Origin: Corallococcus coralloides DSM 2259
GTDB taxonomy: Bacteria > Myxococcota > Myxococcia > Myxococcales > Myxococcaceae
Direction: 5' to 3'
NCBI RefSeq assembly: GCF_000255295.1
Contig: NC_017030.1
Coordinates: forward strand, 2,976,001 to 3,040,000
DNA length: 64,000 nt
The position numbers and the translations under genes were made by a program. Below are positions 8,188 to 16,313 of this stretch, in pieces; the stretch's first letter is position 1; each line of letters starts with the position of its first letter. The notes below the pieces were generated by a model that worked only from the letters and a program-made list of their open reading frames with translations, was not told the origin of the DNA and did no database searches.

Positions 8188-9207
8188 ATGAAGACAACGA
8201 CATTCGTGGGAGTCGTCGCGGCGCTGGTGCTGGGCGGCATGGAGGCGGGTGCCGCCGCCTGGGACACGTGCAATGGGACGCCGGTGAAGTGGTACAGCGG
8301 GCCGGTCGTGTACCGGAACCGGTGCAGCATCCCGGACTCCGGCAACGTCAACGCGGCGTACTGGAACGGCTTGAGGCAGTGGGACGACCTGTCCCACATC
8401 GTCGCGGGCTACAACGTGAACGCGGCGACGGACTGCTCGCTGGACCACAGCGACGGGCAGAACGAGATCGGCCTGTGTGACCGGGCGTCCATCGACGGGA
8501 ACAACGGCGTGACGTACTCCGTCGTGGGGCTGTGCTTCATCGGGAGCAACGGCATCGACGAGGCGGACGTCTGCATCGCCAGCGACCTGGACTTCACGCC
8601 GCGCACCGGAAATTCGTTCGGCACGTCGGGCCGGAGCACGTTCGTGCACGAGGCGGGGCACTTCTTCGGCTTCAAGCACGAGGGTGGGCACAGCATCCTG
8701 CGCACCTCGCCGCCGCACCTGGTGACGGGCGGCTACGAGTCCTCCACGGTGTGGCCCACCAACGCCCAGGGCATGAACACGCTGTACGGCTATTCGGTGA
8801 CGAAGCCGAACCTGCTGCCGTCCTCCATGGGCGTGGTGGGGGACGTGGCGCAGACGCTGGACCCGGCCGGAACGAAGTCGGTGTGCCGGGGCACGGCGCA
8901 GAGCGTGAAGTTCTACGTGGGCAACCTGGGCAACGCGGCCGTGTCGTCGTACTCGATGCGCGTGCGCCTGAGCCCGACGGCGCCGCCGAATGGCTACTAC
9001 GAGTCCACGAACGTGGTGGGCACGTTCAACCACTCGCTGGGGGCGTTCTCGGAGGGCATCTACTCGCTGGGCTTCACGGTGCCGTCGTCGCTGCCCTACA
9101 ACACGTACTACGTCTACCTGGACATGGATCCGGCGGGCGCGGTGGACGAGCTGCGGGAGAACGACAACACCACCGTCAGCGCCATGCTCCTGCGGGTGGG
9201 GTGCTGA
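8188..9207 (+). CDS. Secreted metzincin-type zinc metalloprotease with CARDB-like domain
   Basis: 339 residues from ATG 8188 (GAGG seven bases upstream; earlier in-frame starts at 8173 and 8176 would spoil the signal peptide MKTTTFVGVVAALVLGG). The catalytic zinc site is HEAGHFFGFKH (H154, E155, H158, H164), the HExxHxxGxxH signature of metzincins, and MNTLYGY downstream fits the Met-turn. The C-terminal 115 residues (CRGTAQSVKFYVGNLGN onward, ending VDELRENDNTTVS) look like a CARDB adhesion-type beta-sandwich. The predicted role is an extracellular protease. It shares a probable operon with the two flanking lipoproteins. Confidence 0.85.
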   Translation: MKTTTFVGVVAALVLGGMEAGAAAWDTCNGTPVKWYSGPVVYRNRCSIPDSGNVNAAYWNGLRQWDDLSHIVAGYNVNAATDCSLDHSDGQNEIGLCDRASIDGNNGVTYSVVGLCFIGSNGIDEADVCIASDLDFTPRTGNSFGTSGRSTFVHEAGHFFGFKHEGGHSILRTSPPHLVTGGYESSTVWPTNAQGMNTLYGYSVTKPNLLPSSMGVVGDVAQTLDPAGTKSVCRGTAQSVKFYVGNLGNAAVSSYSMRVRLSPTAPPNGYYESTNVVGTFNHSLGAFSEGIYSLGFTVPSSLPYNTYYVYLDMDPAGAVDELRENDNTTVSAMLLRVGC

Positions 9208-9209
9208 GC

Positions 9210-9854
9210 ATGCGGCACGGGGCCCTGGTGGTGGCGCTGCTCCTGGGCGCCTGCGCGAAGCCGAAGGAGGAGCGGGTGACGTCGCGTGAGGGCCTCACGG
9301 CGGCGGAGCTTCCCCAGCCACGCGGCGCGGCCACGGTGCGGATGGACCAGGGCACCTACTCGGCTCCGTCCGTGCGGTTCAGCGCCGACTTCCTGGGGGA
9401 TCCGCCTGTGACCCTGATGCTGGTCGCGCTGAGCGCCCGGTCGGAGGACGGGGGCACCTGGCAGTTCCGCATGGCGGTGGATGAGACGTTCGTGAAGTCG
9501 AAGCACGCCACCGCTCGGCTCATCCCGCGGACCGCGCTGGGCCCGGGTCTGGCGGTGGTGGATTATCAGCAGGCCCAGGGGCCCTCGATGGCGATGGACG
9601 AGGGCACCCTGGAGCTGACCGTCACCGGGAAGCAGGCGAAGGGCGAGGTCCGGATGAAGGACGGCCGCGTGCGCGCGACGTTCGAAGGACCGCTCACCGT
9701 CGAGTGCACGGTGCCGCCCGCATGGCTGGGCGGAGCGAACGCGCAAGCCGCGCCCGCGCCCGTCCCGACATCGCCCGAGGGCGGAACGGTCCGTGTGCTC
9801 GACGAGGCGCAGGCCACGCCGCAATGCAGGTCCGTGGCGGCCGCCTTCCGCTGA
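9210..9854 (+). CDS. Hypothetical lipoprotein, 214 aa
   Basis: ATG 9210 lies two bases after the TGA of the metzincin gene. The N-terminus MRHGALVVALLLGACAKPKE is a compact lipoprotein signal with lipobox LGAC (C15). The mature part is beta-rich with no family I recognise. The C-terminus carries an alanine/proline linker and two isolated cysteines (VECTVPP and TPQCRS) that could form a disulfide. The tight spacing suggests coexpression with the protease. The gene ends just before a pair of palindromic repeats. Confidence 0.75.
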   Translation: MRHGALVVALLLGACAKPKEERVTSREGLTAAELPQPRGAATVRMDQGTYSAPSVRFSADFLGDPPVTLMLVALSARSEDGGTWQFRMAVDETFVKSKHATARLIPRTALGPGLAVVDYQQAQGPSMAMDEGTLELTVTGKQAKGEVRMKDGRVRATFEGPLTVECTVPPAWLGGANAQAAPAPVPTSPEGGTVRVLDEAQATPQCRSVAAAFR

Positions 9855-9910
9855 GGCAGAGCCTCCATGGCCCGGAGGTTCACGCTCGCCCCCGCCAGTC
9901 GCGCCGTCCA

Positions 9911-9952
9911 AACCTGTCCGACTGTCGGACAGGTTCCCGCGACTCGACGGGA
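9911..9952. repeat. Composite palindromic repeat, copy 1
   Basis: A perfect 11-bp inverted repeat (AACCTGTCCGA, loop CTG, TCGGACAGGTT; 9911-9935) is followed directly by a second small hairpin (TCCCG 9935-9939 with CGGGA 9948-9952). The same two-hairpin unit recurs at 10017-10058. It sits between convergent genes, so it may act as a bidirectional transcription terminator or belong to a dispersed REP-like family. Confidence 0.8.
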
Positions 9953-10016
9953 GCAGGGCCTTCAGCCACGGCTGGTGACGCAGCCGTTCGGACAGGGAGA
10001 GACCTCGGTCGTCCAG

Positions 10017-10058
10017 AACCTGTCCGACAGTCGGACAGGTTCCCGCGTTCCAGCGGGA
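10017..10058. repeat. Composite palindromic repeat, copy 2
   Basis: Arms identical to copy 1 (AACCTGTCCGA 10017-10027 and TCGGACAGGTT 10031-10041) with loop CAG instead of CTG, so the 25-base palindrome is the reverse complement of copy 1. It is again followed by a second hairpin (TCCCGC 10041-10046, GCGGGA 10053-10058). Spacing between the two copies is 106 bases. Confidence 0.8.
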
Positions 10059-10081
10059 TGGGCCCGCGGTCGAGGACGCTG

Positions 10082-11713
10082 TCACTCCGCGTCGCGACCA
10101 CTCACGTCGGCCCACGCCAGCCCGAAGCGCGCCAGGTACTTTCGGAGGCGGTCCGCGTCGTTGACGCTCTTCTTCTGCGCGCGTGACTGCGCGAACAACA
10201 TCCGGCCCGCGTCCGACAACGAGCGCGCGGAGCGGCACACCGTCACCACGTCCGCGAGCTGCACGCGGTCGAACCGGTCCAGCTCCGCCGCCCGTGCCGC
10301 GCCCATCACCTCCACCAGGACGTCCTCACCCGCTGACGTCATCGCCGCGCCCGCGGGTCGCCACTGCGAACGCAGGCGGTCCAGCTCCTCGTCCACCACG
10401 TCGCGCGTCATCCGCCCGCCGGCCGCGAGCGTGGACATGCGCAGCACCGCCGCGTTGAGGTCCCGGAAGTTGCCGCTCCACCGGCCTTCAGGGGACGTGG
10501 CGAAGCGCAGGAAGTGCTCCTGGGCCTCCTTGCTCATCGTCACCCGCGTCCCCAGCGTCTGCGACGCCTGATCCAGTTCGTATTGCAGGTTGGGGGCAAT
10601 GTCCTCCGGACGCTCGCGCAGCGCGGGCAGCCGGAACGTCCACAGGTTGATGCGCGCGAGCAGGTCCTCGCGAAACCGTCCCTGCGCCACGTCCAGCTGG
10701 AGGTCGCGGTTTGTTCCCGCGATGAGCTGGAAGTCGCTCTCCGCCTCCTTGTCCGCGCCCACCGGCAGGAAGCGCTTGTCCTCCAGGGCTCGCAGCAACA
10801 TGGCCTGTTCGTCCGCGCCCAGCTCTCCAATCTCGTCCAGGAACAGCACGCCGCCGTTCGCCTGCCGCATCAGTCCGGGCCTGTCTCCCACCGCGCCCGT
10901 GAACGCGCCCTTCACGTGGCCGAAGAGCGTGGACATGGCGCCGTCACCGCGCAGCGTGGCGCAGTTCAAATCCACGAACGGCCCCGTCACCTGGTTGCGC
11001 GCCTTCTTCAGCGCGTAGATGCGCTTCGCGAGCTGTGACTTGCCCGCGCCCGTGGGGCCTGTCAGCAGCAGGGGGGCTCGGGACTGCACCGCCACCTGTT
11101 CAATCCGCTCGATGATCCGGTTGAAGGCGGCGTTGCGCGTGTCGATGCCGGACTTGAGGAATGACAGGCCTTCGCGTTGCTGTTGCCGGAAGCGCGCCGC
11201 CAGCGTGTCGTAGTTCGACAGGTCCAGGTCGATGATGGCGTGCGTGCCCACCGCCCCGTGGTCCTTCCCCTTGCCCGGGGACGTCTGCACCAACCGGCCC
11301 GGAATCAGCCGGCTCTCCACGAGGAGGAACATGCAGATCTGCGCGATGTGCGTGCCCGTGGTGATGTGCACCAGGTAGTCCTCTTCCTCCGGATGGAAGG
11401 AGCTCGCGCGCACGTGGTCCAGGAGCGCGCCGTACGTCTCCTCCAGGTTCCACGGATCCCGGATGGGCAGTGACGTGAGCCGCACCTCCGTCTCCGGCGA
11501 CACCTGCGCGATGTCGTCCCGGATGACCGCCGCCAGCGACGTCCCATGGGGCGGGTGCAGCAGCTCCAGCCGGTGCACCAGCAGGTCCTCCTGCTGACAC
11601 AGCGACACCGTGGGCCGCCACCGCACCCAGCGCTGCGACCCCACCCCCGTGTCCAGTGTCGTCCCCAGCATCCCGATGACGACCGTCCGCCGTGCCTTCG
11701 CCTTTTGAGCCAT
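10082..11713 (-). CDS. rtcR: RtcR, sigma-54-dependent activator of the RNA repair operon
   Basis: 543-residue bacterial enhancer-binding protein. The N-terminal ~180 residues are the RtcR-specific CARF-like sensor domain (VVIGMLGTTLD at the start, YLVHITTGTHIAQICMFLL), thought to bind an RNA-derived ligand. The AAA+ domain has Walker A GPTGAGKS (219-226), the sigma-54-contacting loop GAFTGA (269-274) and Walker B FLDEIGEL (291-298). The C-terminus holds the DNA-binding part. It is divergent from rtcB, and a -24/-12 promoter lies in the shared region, exactly the expected target. ATG 11713 has no strong ribosome site. Confidence 0.93.
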   Translation of the reverse strand: MAQKAKARRTVVIGMLGTTLDTGVGSQRWVRWRPTVSLCQQEDLLVHRLELLHPPHGTSLAAVIRDDIAQVSPETEVRLTSLPIRDPWNLEETYGALLDHVRASSFHPEEEDYLVHITTGTHIAQICMFLLVESRLIPGRLVQTSPGKGKDHGAVGTHAIIDLDLSNYDTLAARFRQQQREGLSFLKSGIDTRNAAFNRIIERIEQVAVQSRAPLLLTGPTGAGKSQLAKRIYALKKARNQVTGPFVDLNCATLRGDGAMSTLFGHVKGAFTGAVGDRPGLMRQANGGVLFLDEIGELGADEQAMLLRALEDKRFLPVGADKEAESDFQLIAGTNRDLQLDVAQGRFREDLLARINLWTFRLPALRERPEDIAPNLQYELDQASQTLGTRVTMSKEAQEHFLRFATSPEGRWSGNFRDLNAAVLRMSTLAAGGRMTRDVVDEELDRLRSQWRPAGAAMTSAGEDVLVEVMGAARAAELDRFDRVQLADVVTVCRSARSLSDAGRMLFAQSRAQKKSVNDADRLRKYLARFGLAWADVSGRDAE

Positions 11714-11715
11714 CA

Positions 11716-11740
11716 GGATAGGTATTTATCCCAGGGGATA
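11716..11740. promoter_or_regulatory. Overlapping inverted repeats, candidate RtcR binding site
   Basis: Two interlocked inverted repeats lie between rtcR and the sigma-54 promoter: GGATA-N6-TATCC (11716-11731) and TATCCCAGGGGATA (11727-11740, six-base arms around a two-base centre). They sit about 45-70 bases upstream of the -24 element, a plausible place for an enhancer. Assignment to RtcR is inference from position. Confidence 0.45.
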
Positions 11741-11783
11741 CGGATTTCCATACTGCCCTGGGGGTTCCCCTCGGGAGCGGTGT

Positions 11784-11799
11784 TGGCACGCCGGCTGCT
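11784..11799 (+). promoter_or_regulatory. Sigma-54 (-24/-12) promoter of rtcB
   Basis: TGGCAC-N5-CTGCT matches the sigma-54 consensus TGGCAC-N5-TTGCW at all but one position. The invariant GG (11785-11786) and GC (11797-11798) are separated by exactly ten bases. Transcription would start near 11810, leaving a leader of about 50 bases before the rtcB ATG at 11861. The neighbouring gene encodes the sigma-54 activator RtcR. Confidence 0.8.
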
Positions 11800-11860
11800 C
11801 TAGCTCCCCCACGTGACCGGGACACAGAGCCCGGGTCGAACGACCGAAAGGTGCAGAGCC

Positions 11861-13096
11861 ATGGACCGCATGAACGCGAACTACGAGGTGATGTCGGACG
11901 AAGCGGGTCGCCCCATCAAGGCGTGGACGGTGGGGGTGCCGTTCGAGGACGAGGCGAAGAAGCAGCTTCGCAACCTCCGCGGCCTGCCCTTCATCCACAA
12001 GTGGGTCGCCGTGATGCCGGACGTGCACCGCGGTTACGGCGCGACGGTCGGGAGCGTGGTGCCCACGGTGGGCGCGGTGGTGCCGGCGGCGGTGGGCGTG
12101 GACATCGGTTGCGGGATGATCGCCGTGCGTACGACGCTGCGCGCGGATCAGCTGCCGGACTCGCTGCGCGGGGTCCGCTCGGCCATCGAGGCGGCGGTGC
12201 CGCACGGCCGTACGGACAACGGCGGCCGGAATGACCGTGGCGCGTGGAAGGACTCGCCCGCGACGCATACCTCCGCGTGGGCCCGCCTGGCGGAAGGGTA
12301 CGCCCAGATTGTCGCGAAGCATCCTCGCATCGGCCGTGGGCCGGAGCTGGCGCACCTGGGAACGCTGGGAACGGGTAACCACTTCATCGAGCTGTGCGTC
12401 GATGAGTCGGACGGCGTGTGGCTGATGCTGCACTCGGGGTCGCGCGGCGTGGGTAACCGCATCGGAAGCCACTTCATCGAGCTGGCGAAGCAGGACATGG
12501 AGCGCTTCTTCATCCACCTGCCGGACGCGGACCTGGCGTACCTGCCGGAGGGGACGGAGCACTTCGATGACTACGTCTTCGCGGTGAGCTGGGCGCAGGA
12601 CTTCGCGGCGATGAACCGCGAGCTCATGCTGCACTCGGCGGTGGAGGCCCTGAAGGCGAGCGGTGAGCTGCCTGCGTTCGAGCTGTCCGAGTCCGCGGTG
12701 AACTGCCACCACAACTACATCTCGCGCGAGCACCACTTCGGAAAGAACTGCTTCGTGACCCGCAAGGGCGCGGTGCGGGCGCGTGAAGGCGACATGGGAA
12801 TCATCCCCGGCAGCATGGGGGCCCGTTCCTACATCGTCCGCGGGAAGGGGAACGCGGATGCCTTCCACTCGTGCAGCCACGGCGCGGGCCGGGTGATGTC
12901 GCGCGAAGCGGCGAAGAAGCGCTTCACGCTGGAAGACCACGCGAAGGCGACCGCGGGCGTGGAGTGCCGCAAGGACGTGGACGTGATTGACGAGACGCCG
13001 GCCGCGTACAAGCCCATTGACGCCGTGATGGCCGCGCAGGCGGACCTGGTGGAGGTCGTCCACACGCTGAAGCAGGTGGTGTGCGTGAAGGGATAG
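11861..13096 (+). CDS. rtcB: RtcB, RNA-splicing ligase
   Basis: 411-residue GTP- and Mn-dependent ligase that joins 2',3'-cyclic phosphate or 3'-phosphate RNA ends to 5'-OH ends, in RNA repair. Metal-binding residues are visible in VGVDIGCGMIAVR (D81, C84) and in GTGNHFIE; the guanylylated histidine lies in AFHSCSHGAGR near the C-terminus. ATG 11861 (MDRMNANYEV) is chosen because it aligns with family N-termini and has AAAGG upstream; the frame extends to GTG 11813, which would lie almost on the predicted transcription start. It is driven by the sigma-54 promoter and RtcR. Confidence 0.95.
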   Translation: MDRMNANYEVMSDEAGRPIKAWTVGVPFEDEAKKQLRNLRGLPFIHKWVAVMPDVHRGYGATVGSVVPTVGAVVPAAVGVDIGCGMIAVRTTLRADQLPDSLRGVRSAIEAAVPHGRTDNGGRNDRGAWKDSPATHTSAWARLAEGYAQIVAKHPRIGRGPELAHLGTLGTGNHFIELCVDESDGVWLMLHSGSRGVGNRIGSHFIELAKQDMERFFIHLPDADLAYLPEGTEHFDDYVFAVSWAQDFAAMNRELMLHSAVEALKASGELPAFELSESAVNCHHNYISREHHFGKNCFVTRKGAVRAREGDMGIIPGSMGARSYIVRGKGNADAFHSCSHGAGRVMSREAAKKRFTLEDHAKATAGVECRKDVDVIDETPAAYKPIDAVMAAQADLVEVVHTLKQVVCVKG

Positions 13097-13205
13097 CCGA
13101 AGCAGTCCCACCCGCCGTCCTGCGGAGGTGCTCATGCCGGGATGAAGACACCGAGGCGCCCGTTCCCCCCAAGAGGTCCGCGCAAGCGGCCGTTAAGGGT
13201 GGGGG

Positions 13206-13225
13206 AGCGGGCGCCGCTATTTTTT
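13206..13225 (+). terminator. Hairpin plus T tract between rtcB and rtcA
   Basis: AGCGG-GCG-CCGCT (13206-13218) can form a five-pair GC stem followed by AT6. T runs are rare in this genome. It lies 110 bases after rtcB and 58 before rtcA, so it could terminate or attenuate transcription inside the rtc locus. Confidence 0.5.
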
Positions 13226-13282
13226 GTAATCAGGGATGGGATGCTGCATCCGTCCGCGAGCGCGCAAAGGAGCACCACGCAC

Positions 13283-14299
13283 ATGGTTCGCATCGATGGT
13301 TCACAGGGGGAAGGGGGCGGCCAGGTGCTGCGCACGGCGCTGGCGTTGTCGCTGGTGACGGGCACGCCGTTCGAGATGGTCAACGTGCGCGCCGGCCGCG
13401 CCAAGCCGGGCCTCCTGCGCCAGCACCTCACCGCGCTCAAGGCCGCGGAGACCGTGGGCGCCGCTGAGGTGACGGGCGCGGAGTTGGGCTCCAAGCAGCT
13501 GTCCTTCCATCCGCGCGCGTTGTCCGCGGGCAACTACCACTTCGCGGTGGGCACGGCGGGCAGCGCGACGCTGGTGCTCCAGACGGTGCTGCCCGCGCTG
13601 CTGCACGCGGAAGGGGCCTCCACGCTGATGCTGGAGGGTGGGACGCACAACCCGGCGGCGCCGCCGTTCGACTTCCTGGAGAAGGCATATCTGCCGCTCT
13701 TGCGCCGCATGGGCCCGCGCGTGGACGTGACGCTGGAGCGGCCCGGCTACTATCCGGCGGGCGGCGGACGGTTCCGCGTGGACATCCATCCCGCGAAGCT
13801 CCAGCCACTCCAGTTGCTGGAGCGAGGCCGGGTGCTGCGCACGGAGGCCGTGGCCCAGGTGGCGTCCATCCCCTTCGACGTGGCGAAGCGCGAGCTGGAC
13901 ACCGTGGCCGCCGTGCTGAAGCTGCGGCCGGATCAGCAGCGGCCGGAAGAGCTCAAGCGCGCCTACGGTCCGGGCAACGTGCTGCGCGTCGAAGTGGAGA
14001 GCGAGCACGTGACGGAGGTCTTCACCGGCTTCGGCGAGCGCGGCAAGCGCGCGGAGACCGTGGCCGAGGAGGTCGCCGCGAAGGTGAAGCGCTACCTGGA
14101 CGCGGGGGTGCCCGTGGGCGAGCACCTGTGTGATCAGCTCCTCTTGCTGTGCGCCCTGGCGAAGGGCGGTCACTTCCGCACGGTGGCGCTGGACAGCCAT
14201 TCGCTCACGCAGCGCGAGACGATGGCGCACTTCCTCGACGTGAAGGTGGACGTGCGGGAGCTGGAGCGCGACGTCCATGAGGTGACGGTGCGCGCCTGA
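13283..14299 (+). CDS. rtcA: RtcA, RNA 3'-terminal phosphate cyclase
   Basis: 338-residue enzyme that converts RNA 3'-phosphate ends to 2',3'-cyclic phosphate using ATP. Family hallmarks are the N-terminus RIDGSQGEGGGQVLRTALAL, the EGGTHNPAAPPFDF block and GEHLCDQLLLLCAL. The C-terminal DSHSLTQ aligns with the segment holding the adenylylated histidine of E. coli RtcA (H309). ATG 13283 has AAAGGAG upstream; the earlier in-frame ATG at 13142 would add 47 non-conserved residues. It is downstream of rtcB on the same strand with a 186-base gap. Confidence 0.93.
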   Translation: MVRIDGSQGEGGGQVLRTALALSLVTGTPFEMVNVRAGRAKPGLLRQHLTALKAAETVGAAEVTGAELGSKQLSFHPRALSAGNYHFAVGTAGSATLVLQTVLPALLHAEGASTLMLEGGTHNPAAPPFDFLEKAYLPLLRRMGPRVDVTLERPGYYPAGGGRFRVDIHPAKLQPLQLLERGRVLRTEAVAQVASIPFDVAKRELDTVAAVLKLRPDQQRPEELKRAYGPGNVLRVEVESEHVTEVFTGFGERGKRAETVAEEVAAKVKRYLDAGVPVGEHLCDQLLLLCALAKGGHFRTVALDSHSLTQRETMAHFLDVKVDVRELERDVHEVTVRA

Positions 14300-14429
14300 A
14301 GCAGGGCAGGGCGGTGACCCTTGTCCGGCCGGACGCCCGGCGGTCGGACGAGGCACGTGCTCAGCAGGACTCAACCCATGACGTTACCTCGCAGCCTTCC
14401 TACGTTGTGACCCGTGGGGGAGGCTGCGC

Positions 14430-15287
14430 GTGGCGGAAGTCCCTGAAGTCGAAATCATCGTCCGAGACCTGAAGCAGGCCGTCGTGGGCCGGCGCTTCGT
14501 GGGCGCGGAGGTGCTGATGCCCGCGGCGGTGCGCTTCGCCGCGCCGCCGGACTTCATCCAGAACCTCCAGGGCCGCAAGGTGCTCGCGGCGGAGCGGCGC
14601 GCGAAGTTCATGCTGCTCACGCTGGATGACGGGCAGACGCTCGCGCTGCATTTCATGCTCTGGGGGGAGTTGCAGCTGCGGCCCGCTGGAAGCGAACGGC
14701 CTCCCGAGACGCTCGTGGTCCTCACGCTGGAGGGGAACGAAGAGCTCCAGCTCACGGACACGCTGGGCTACGCGCGCGTGGCGCTGGGGCCCACGGCGCT
14801 GCTGGCCTCGCAGCTCAAGCTGGAGGAGCTGGGACCGGAGGCGCTCGATGAGACGTTCACTCCGGAGGTCCTGGCGAAGCAGCTTCGCCGCAGGCGCAGT
14901 CCGCTCAAGACGGTGCTCCTGAACCAGCGCGTGCTCGCGGGGCTGGGCAACCGCGACGCGGACGAGAGCCTGTGGGTCGCGGGCATCGACCCCCGGCGGC
15001 TGGCGTCGTCCCTGTCTCCCGCTGAAATCGTCCGGCTGCACCAGGGCATCCGCGACGTGCTGGAAGAAGGGCTGCGGCTGCGCGGCACGCAGCGCGACCT
15101 GTTCGGCGTGCAGGGGCAGGCGAAGCACCGGCGCAACATCTTCGGCAAGACGGGGGCGCCGTGTCCCCGCTGCGCCACGCCCGTGTCTCACCTGCGCATC
15201 GGCGGCCGCAACACGCACTGGTGTGCGCACTGCCAGCCCGCGGACGGCGCCTCGACGGAGGCCCCGGCGCAGACGTCACTGCTCTGA
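14430..15287 (+). CDS. Formamidopyrimidine-DNA glycosylase (MutM/Nei) family protein lacking the catalytic N-terminal proline
   Basis: 285 residues from GTG 14430. The full Fpg/Nei layout is present: N-terminal domain with RRAKFMLL (K59, the usual DNA-contact Lys), helix-two-turn-helix with AGLGNRDADESLWVAGIDP, and a C-terminal zinc finger CPRC...GGRNTHWCAHC. However the N-terminus reads MAEVPEVE where active enzymes begin (M)PELPEVE. The mature first residue is therefore Ala instead of the Pro nucleophile, while Glu at the next position is kept. No alternative in-frame start gives Pro. Base-excision chemistry may be altered or lost, leaving binding or a pure hydrolase role. Confidence 0.85.
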   Translation: MAEVPEVEIIVRDLKQAVVGRRFVGAEVLMPAAVRFAAPPDFIQNLQGRKVLAAERRAKFMLLTLDDGQTLALHFMLWGELQLRPAGSERPPETLVVLTLEGNEELQLTDTLGYARVALGPTALLASQLKLEELGPEALDETFTPEVLAKQLRRRRSPLKTVLLNQRVLAGLGNRDADESLWVAGIDPRRLASSLSPAEIVRLHQGIRDVLEEGLRLRGTQRDLFGVQGQAKHRRNIFGKTGAPCPRCATPVSHLRIGGRNTHWCAHCQPADGASTEAPAQTSLL

Positions 15288-15293
15288 GCTGGT

Positions 15294-15551
15294 ATGAACG
15301 GGAGCGTGTCCGACGTTCCCGCCCCCTCGCCCCTGTCCCTCGATGACGCGCTCGCGCGTGCGAGCGAGGAACTCCAGTTCCCCAGCTACTACCAGTCCAG
15401 CGTGCGCCCGCTCCTCCGCAACCCGGAAGGACGTTGGCCCCACTGCTGCGGCGGAGGCTGTGAGCCGTGCGCCCAGACGCTCATCCGCGTCGCGATGCGC
15501 GCGCTCGATCTGATGGGCACGCCGCGCCAGAGCCCCCTGCCGGATTTCTAG
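15294..15551 (+). CDS. Small Cys-rich hypothetical protein, 85 aa
   Basis: ATG 15294 lies six bases after the MutM-like stop, so the two are probably cotranscribed. The 85-residue product has a dense cysteine stretch, WPHCCGGGCEPCAQTL (four Cys plus His), that could hold a metal or iron-sulfur cluster. Otherwise it is helical, with no signal peptide or known domain. It is convergent with the outer-membrane-type gene, whose stop overlaps by a few bases (15548-15551). Confidence 0.65.
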   Translation: MNGSVSDVPAPSPLSLDDALARASEELQFPSYYQSSVRPLLRNPEGRWPHCCGGGCEPCAQTLIRVAMRALDLMGTPRQSPLPDF

Positions 15552-16207
15552 AACAGCCGCGTCCCCAGGCCCACGCGCCCGGTGAGCCCCAGCCGCGTGT
15601 GGCCCGCGCCCGCGCGCTCCTGGAACGTCTCCACGCCCACCTGTCCCGCCGCGAGCAGCGACACGTTGCTGCCCAGGTACACCTCCACGCCAAAGCCTCC
15701 CAGCGCCTGGAAGCGACGCTGCTTGTCGCCCGTGAGCCCCAGGTCGAGGGGCAGGTCCACCAGGCCCAGCAGCGCCACGGTGTCCGCCACGCGGTAGCTC
15801 GCCACCATCCCCGGCAGGATGCGCACCAGCACGCCGGAGAAGTTGTCGTCATCCATGTACGTGGAGCCGGAGTTGAGCACCAGGCCCACGCCCAGCGTCG
15901 GCGCCAGCCTGAACGCCCCGCTCCGCACCACCTCCTTGCGGCCCACGAGCTCCAGCGCCGCGCCCAGCTTGAACCAGTCGAAGCGCGCCCGCGCCTCCAC
16001 CTCCAGCGCGCCCAGGCCCTGCCGGAACCCCAGGCCCACCTCCGGCGCGCCCGTGTAGCCATAGAGCGCCGTCGCCCCCGCGGGCAGCATCACCGGCGCC
16101 ACCACGGAGCCCAGCGGGTCCTCCTGCGAAAAGGAGACGTCGGCGTCCTGGGCGGAGGCGAGGGCGGGCACAACGAGGAGGGCGAGCAGCGGTCCGAGGT
16201 GCGTCAT
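15548..16207 (-). CDS. Secreted beta-rich protein, probable outer-membrane barrel
   Basis: 219 residues from ATG 16207, with a cleavable signal peptide (MTHLGPLLALLVVPALASAQ). The mature part alternates hydrophobic and polar residues and is rich in Gly and aromatics (ATALYGYTGAPEVGLGF, LAPTLGVGLVLNSG, ALGGFGVEVYLGS), and it ends with an aromatic residue (GLGTRLF). All are typical of small outer-membrane beta-barrels, and the terminal Phe fits the BAM recognition signal. No specific family is recognised. Confidence 0.7.
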   Translation of the reverse strand: MTHLGPLLALLVVPALASAQDADVSFSQEDPLGSVVAPVMLPAGATALYGYTGAPEVGLGFRQGLGALEVEARARFDWFKLGAALELVGRKEVVRSGAFRLAPTLGVGLVLNSGSTYMDDDNFSGVLVRILPGMVASYRVADTVALLGLVDLPLDLGLTGDKQRRFQALGGFGVEVYLGSNVSLLAAGQVGVETFQERAGAGHTRLGLTGRVGLGTRLF

Positions 16208-16313
16208 GGGCGCGCACCCTAGCTTGGCTTGCAGCCTGGCAAAAACCCAACGAACCCAGGGACTTGGGGGCAGGTTGTGCATTCTCGTGGGATCCCTGGA
16301 AGAATGTGAATCC

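Noticed and set aside
14321-14332. GTCCGGCCGGAC palindrome after rtcA as terminator
   Set aside because: Short self-complementary GC words are frequent by chance here, and no T tract follows.
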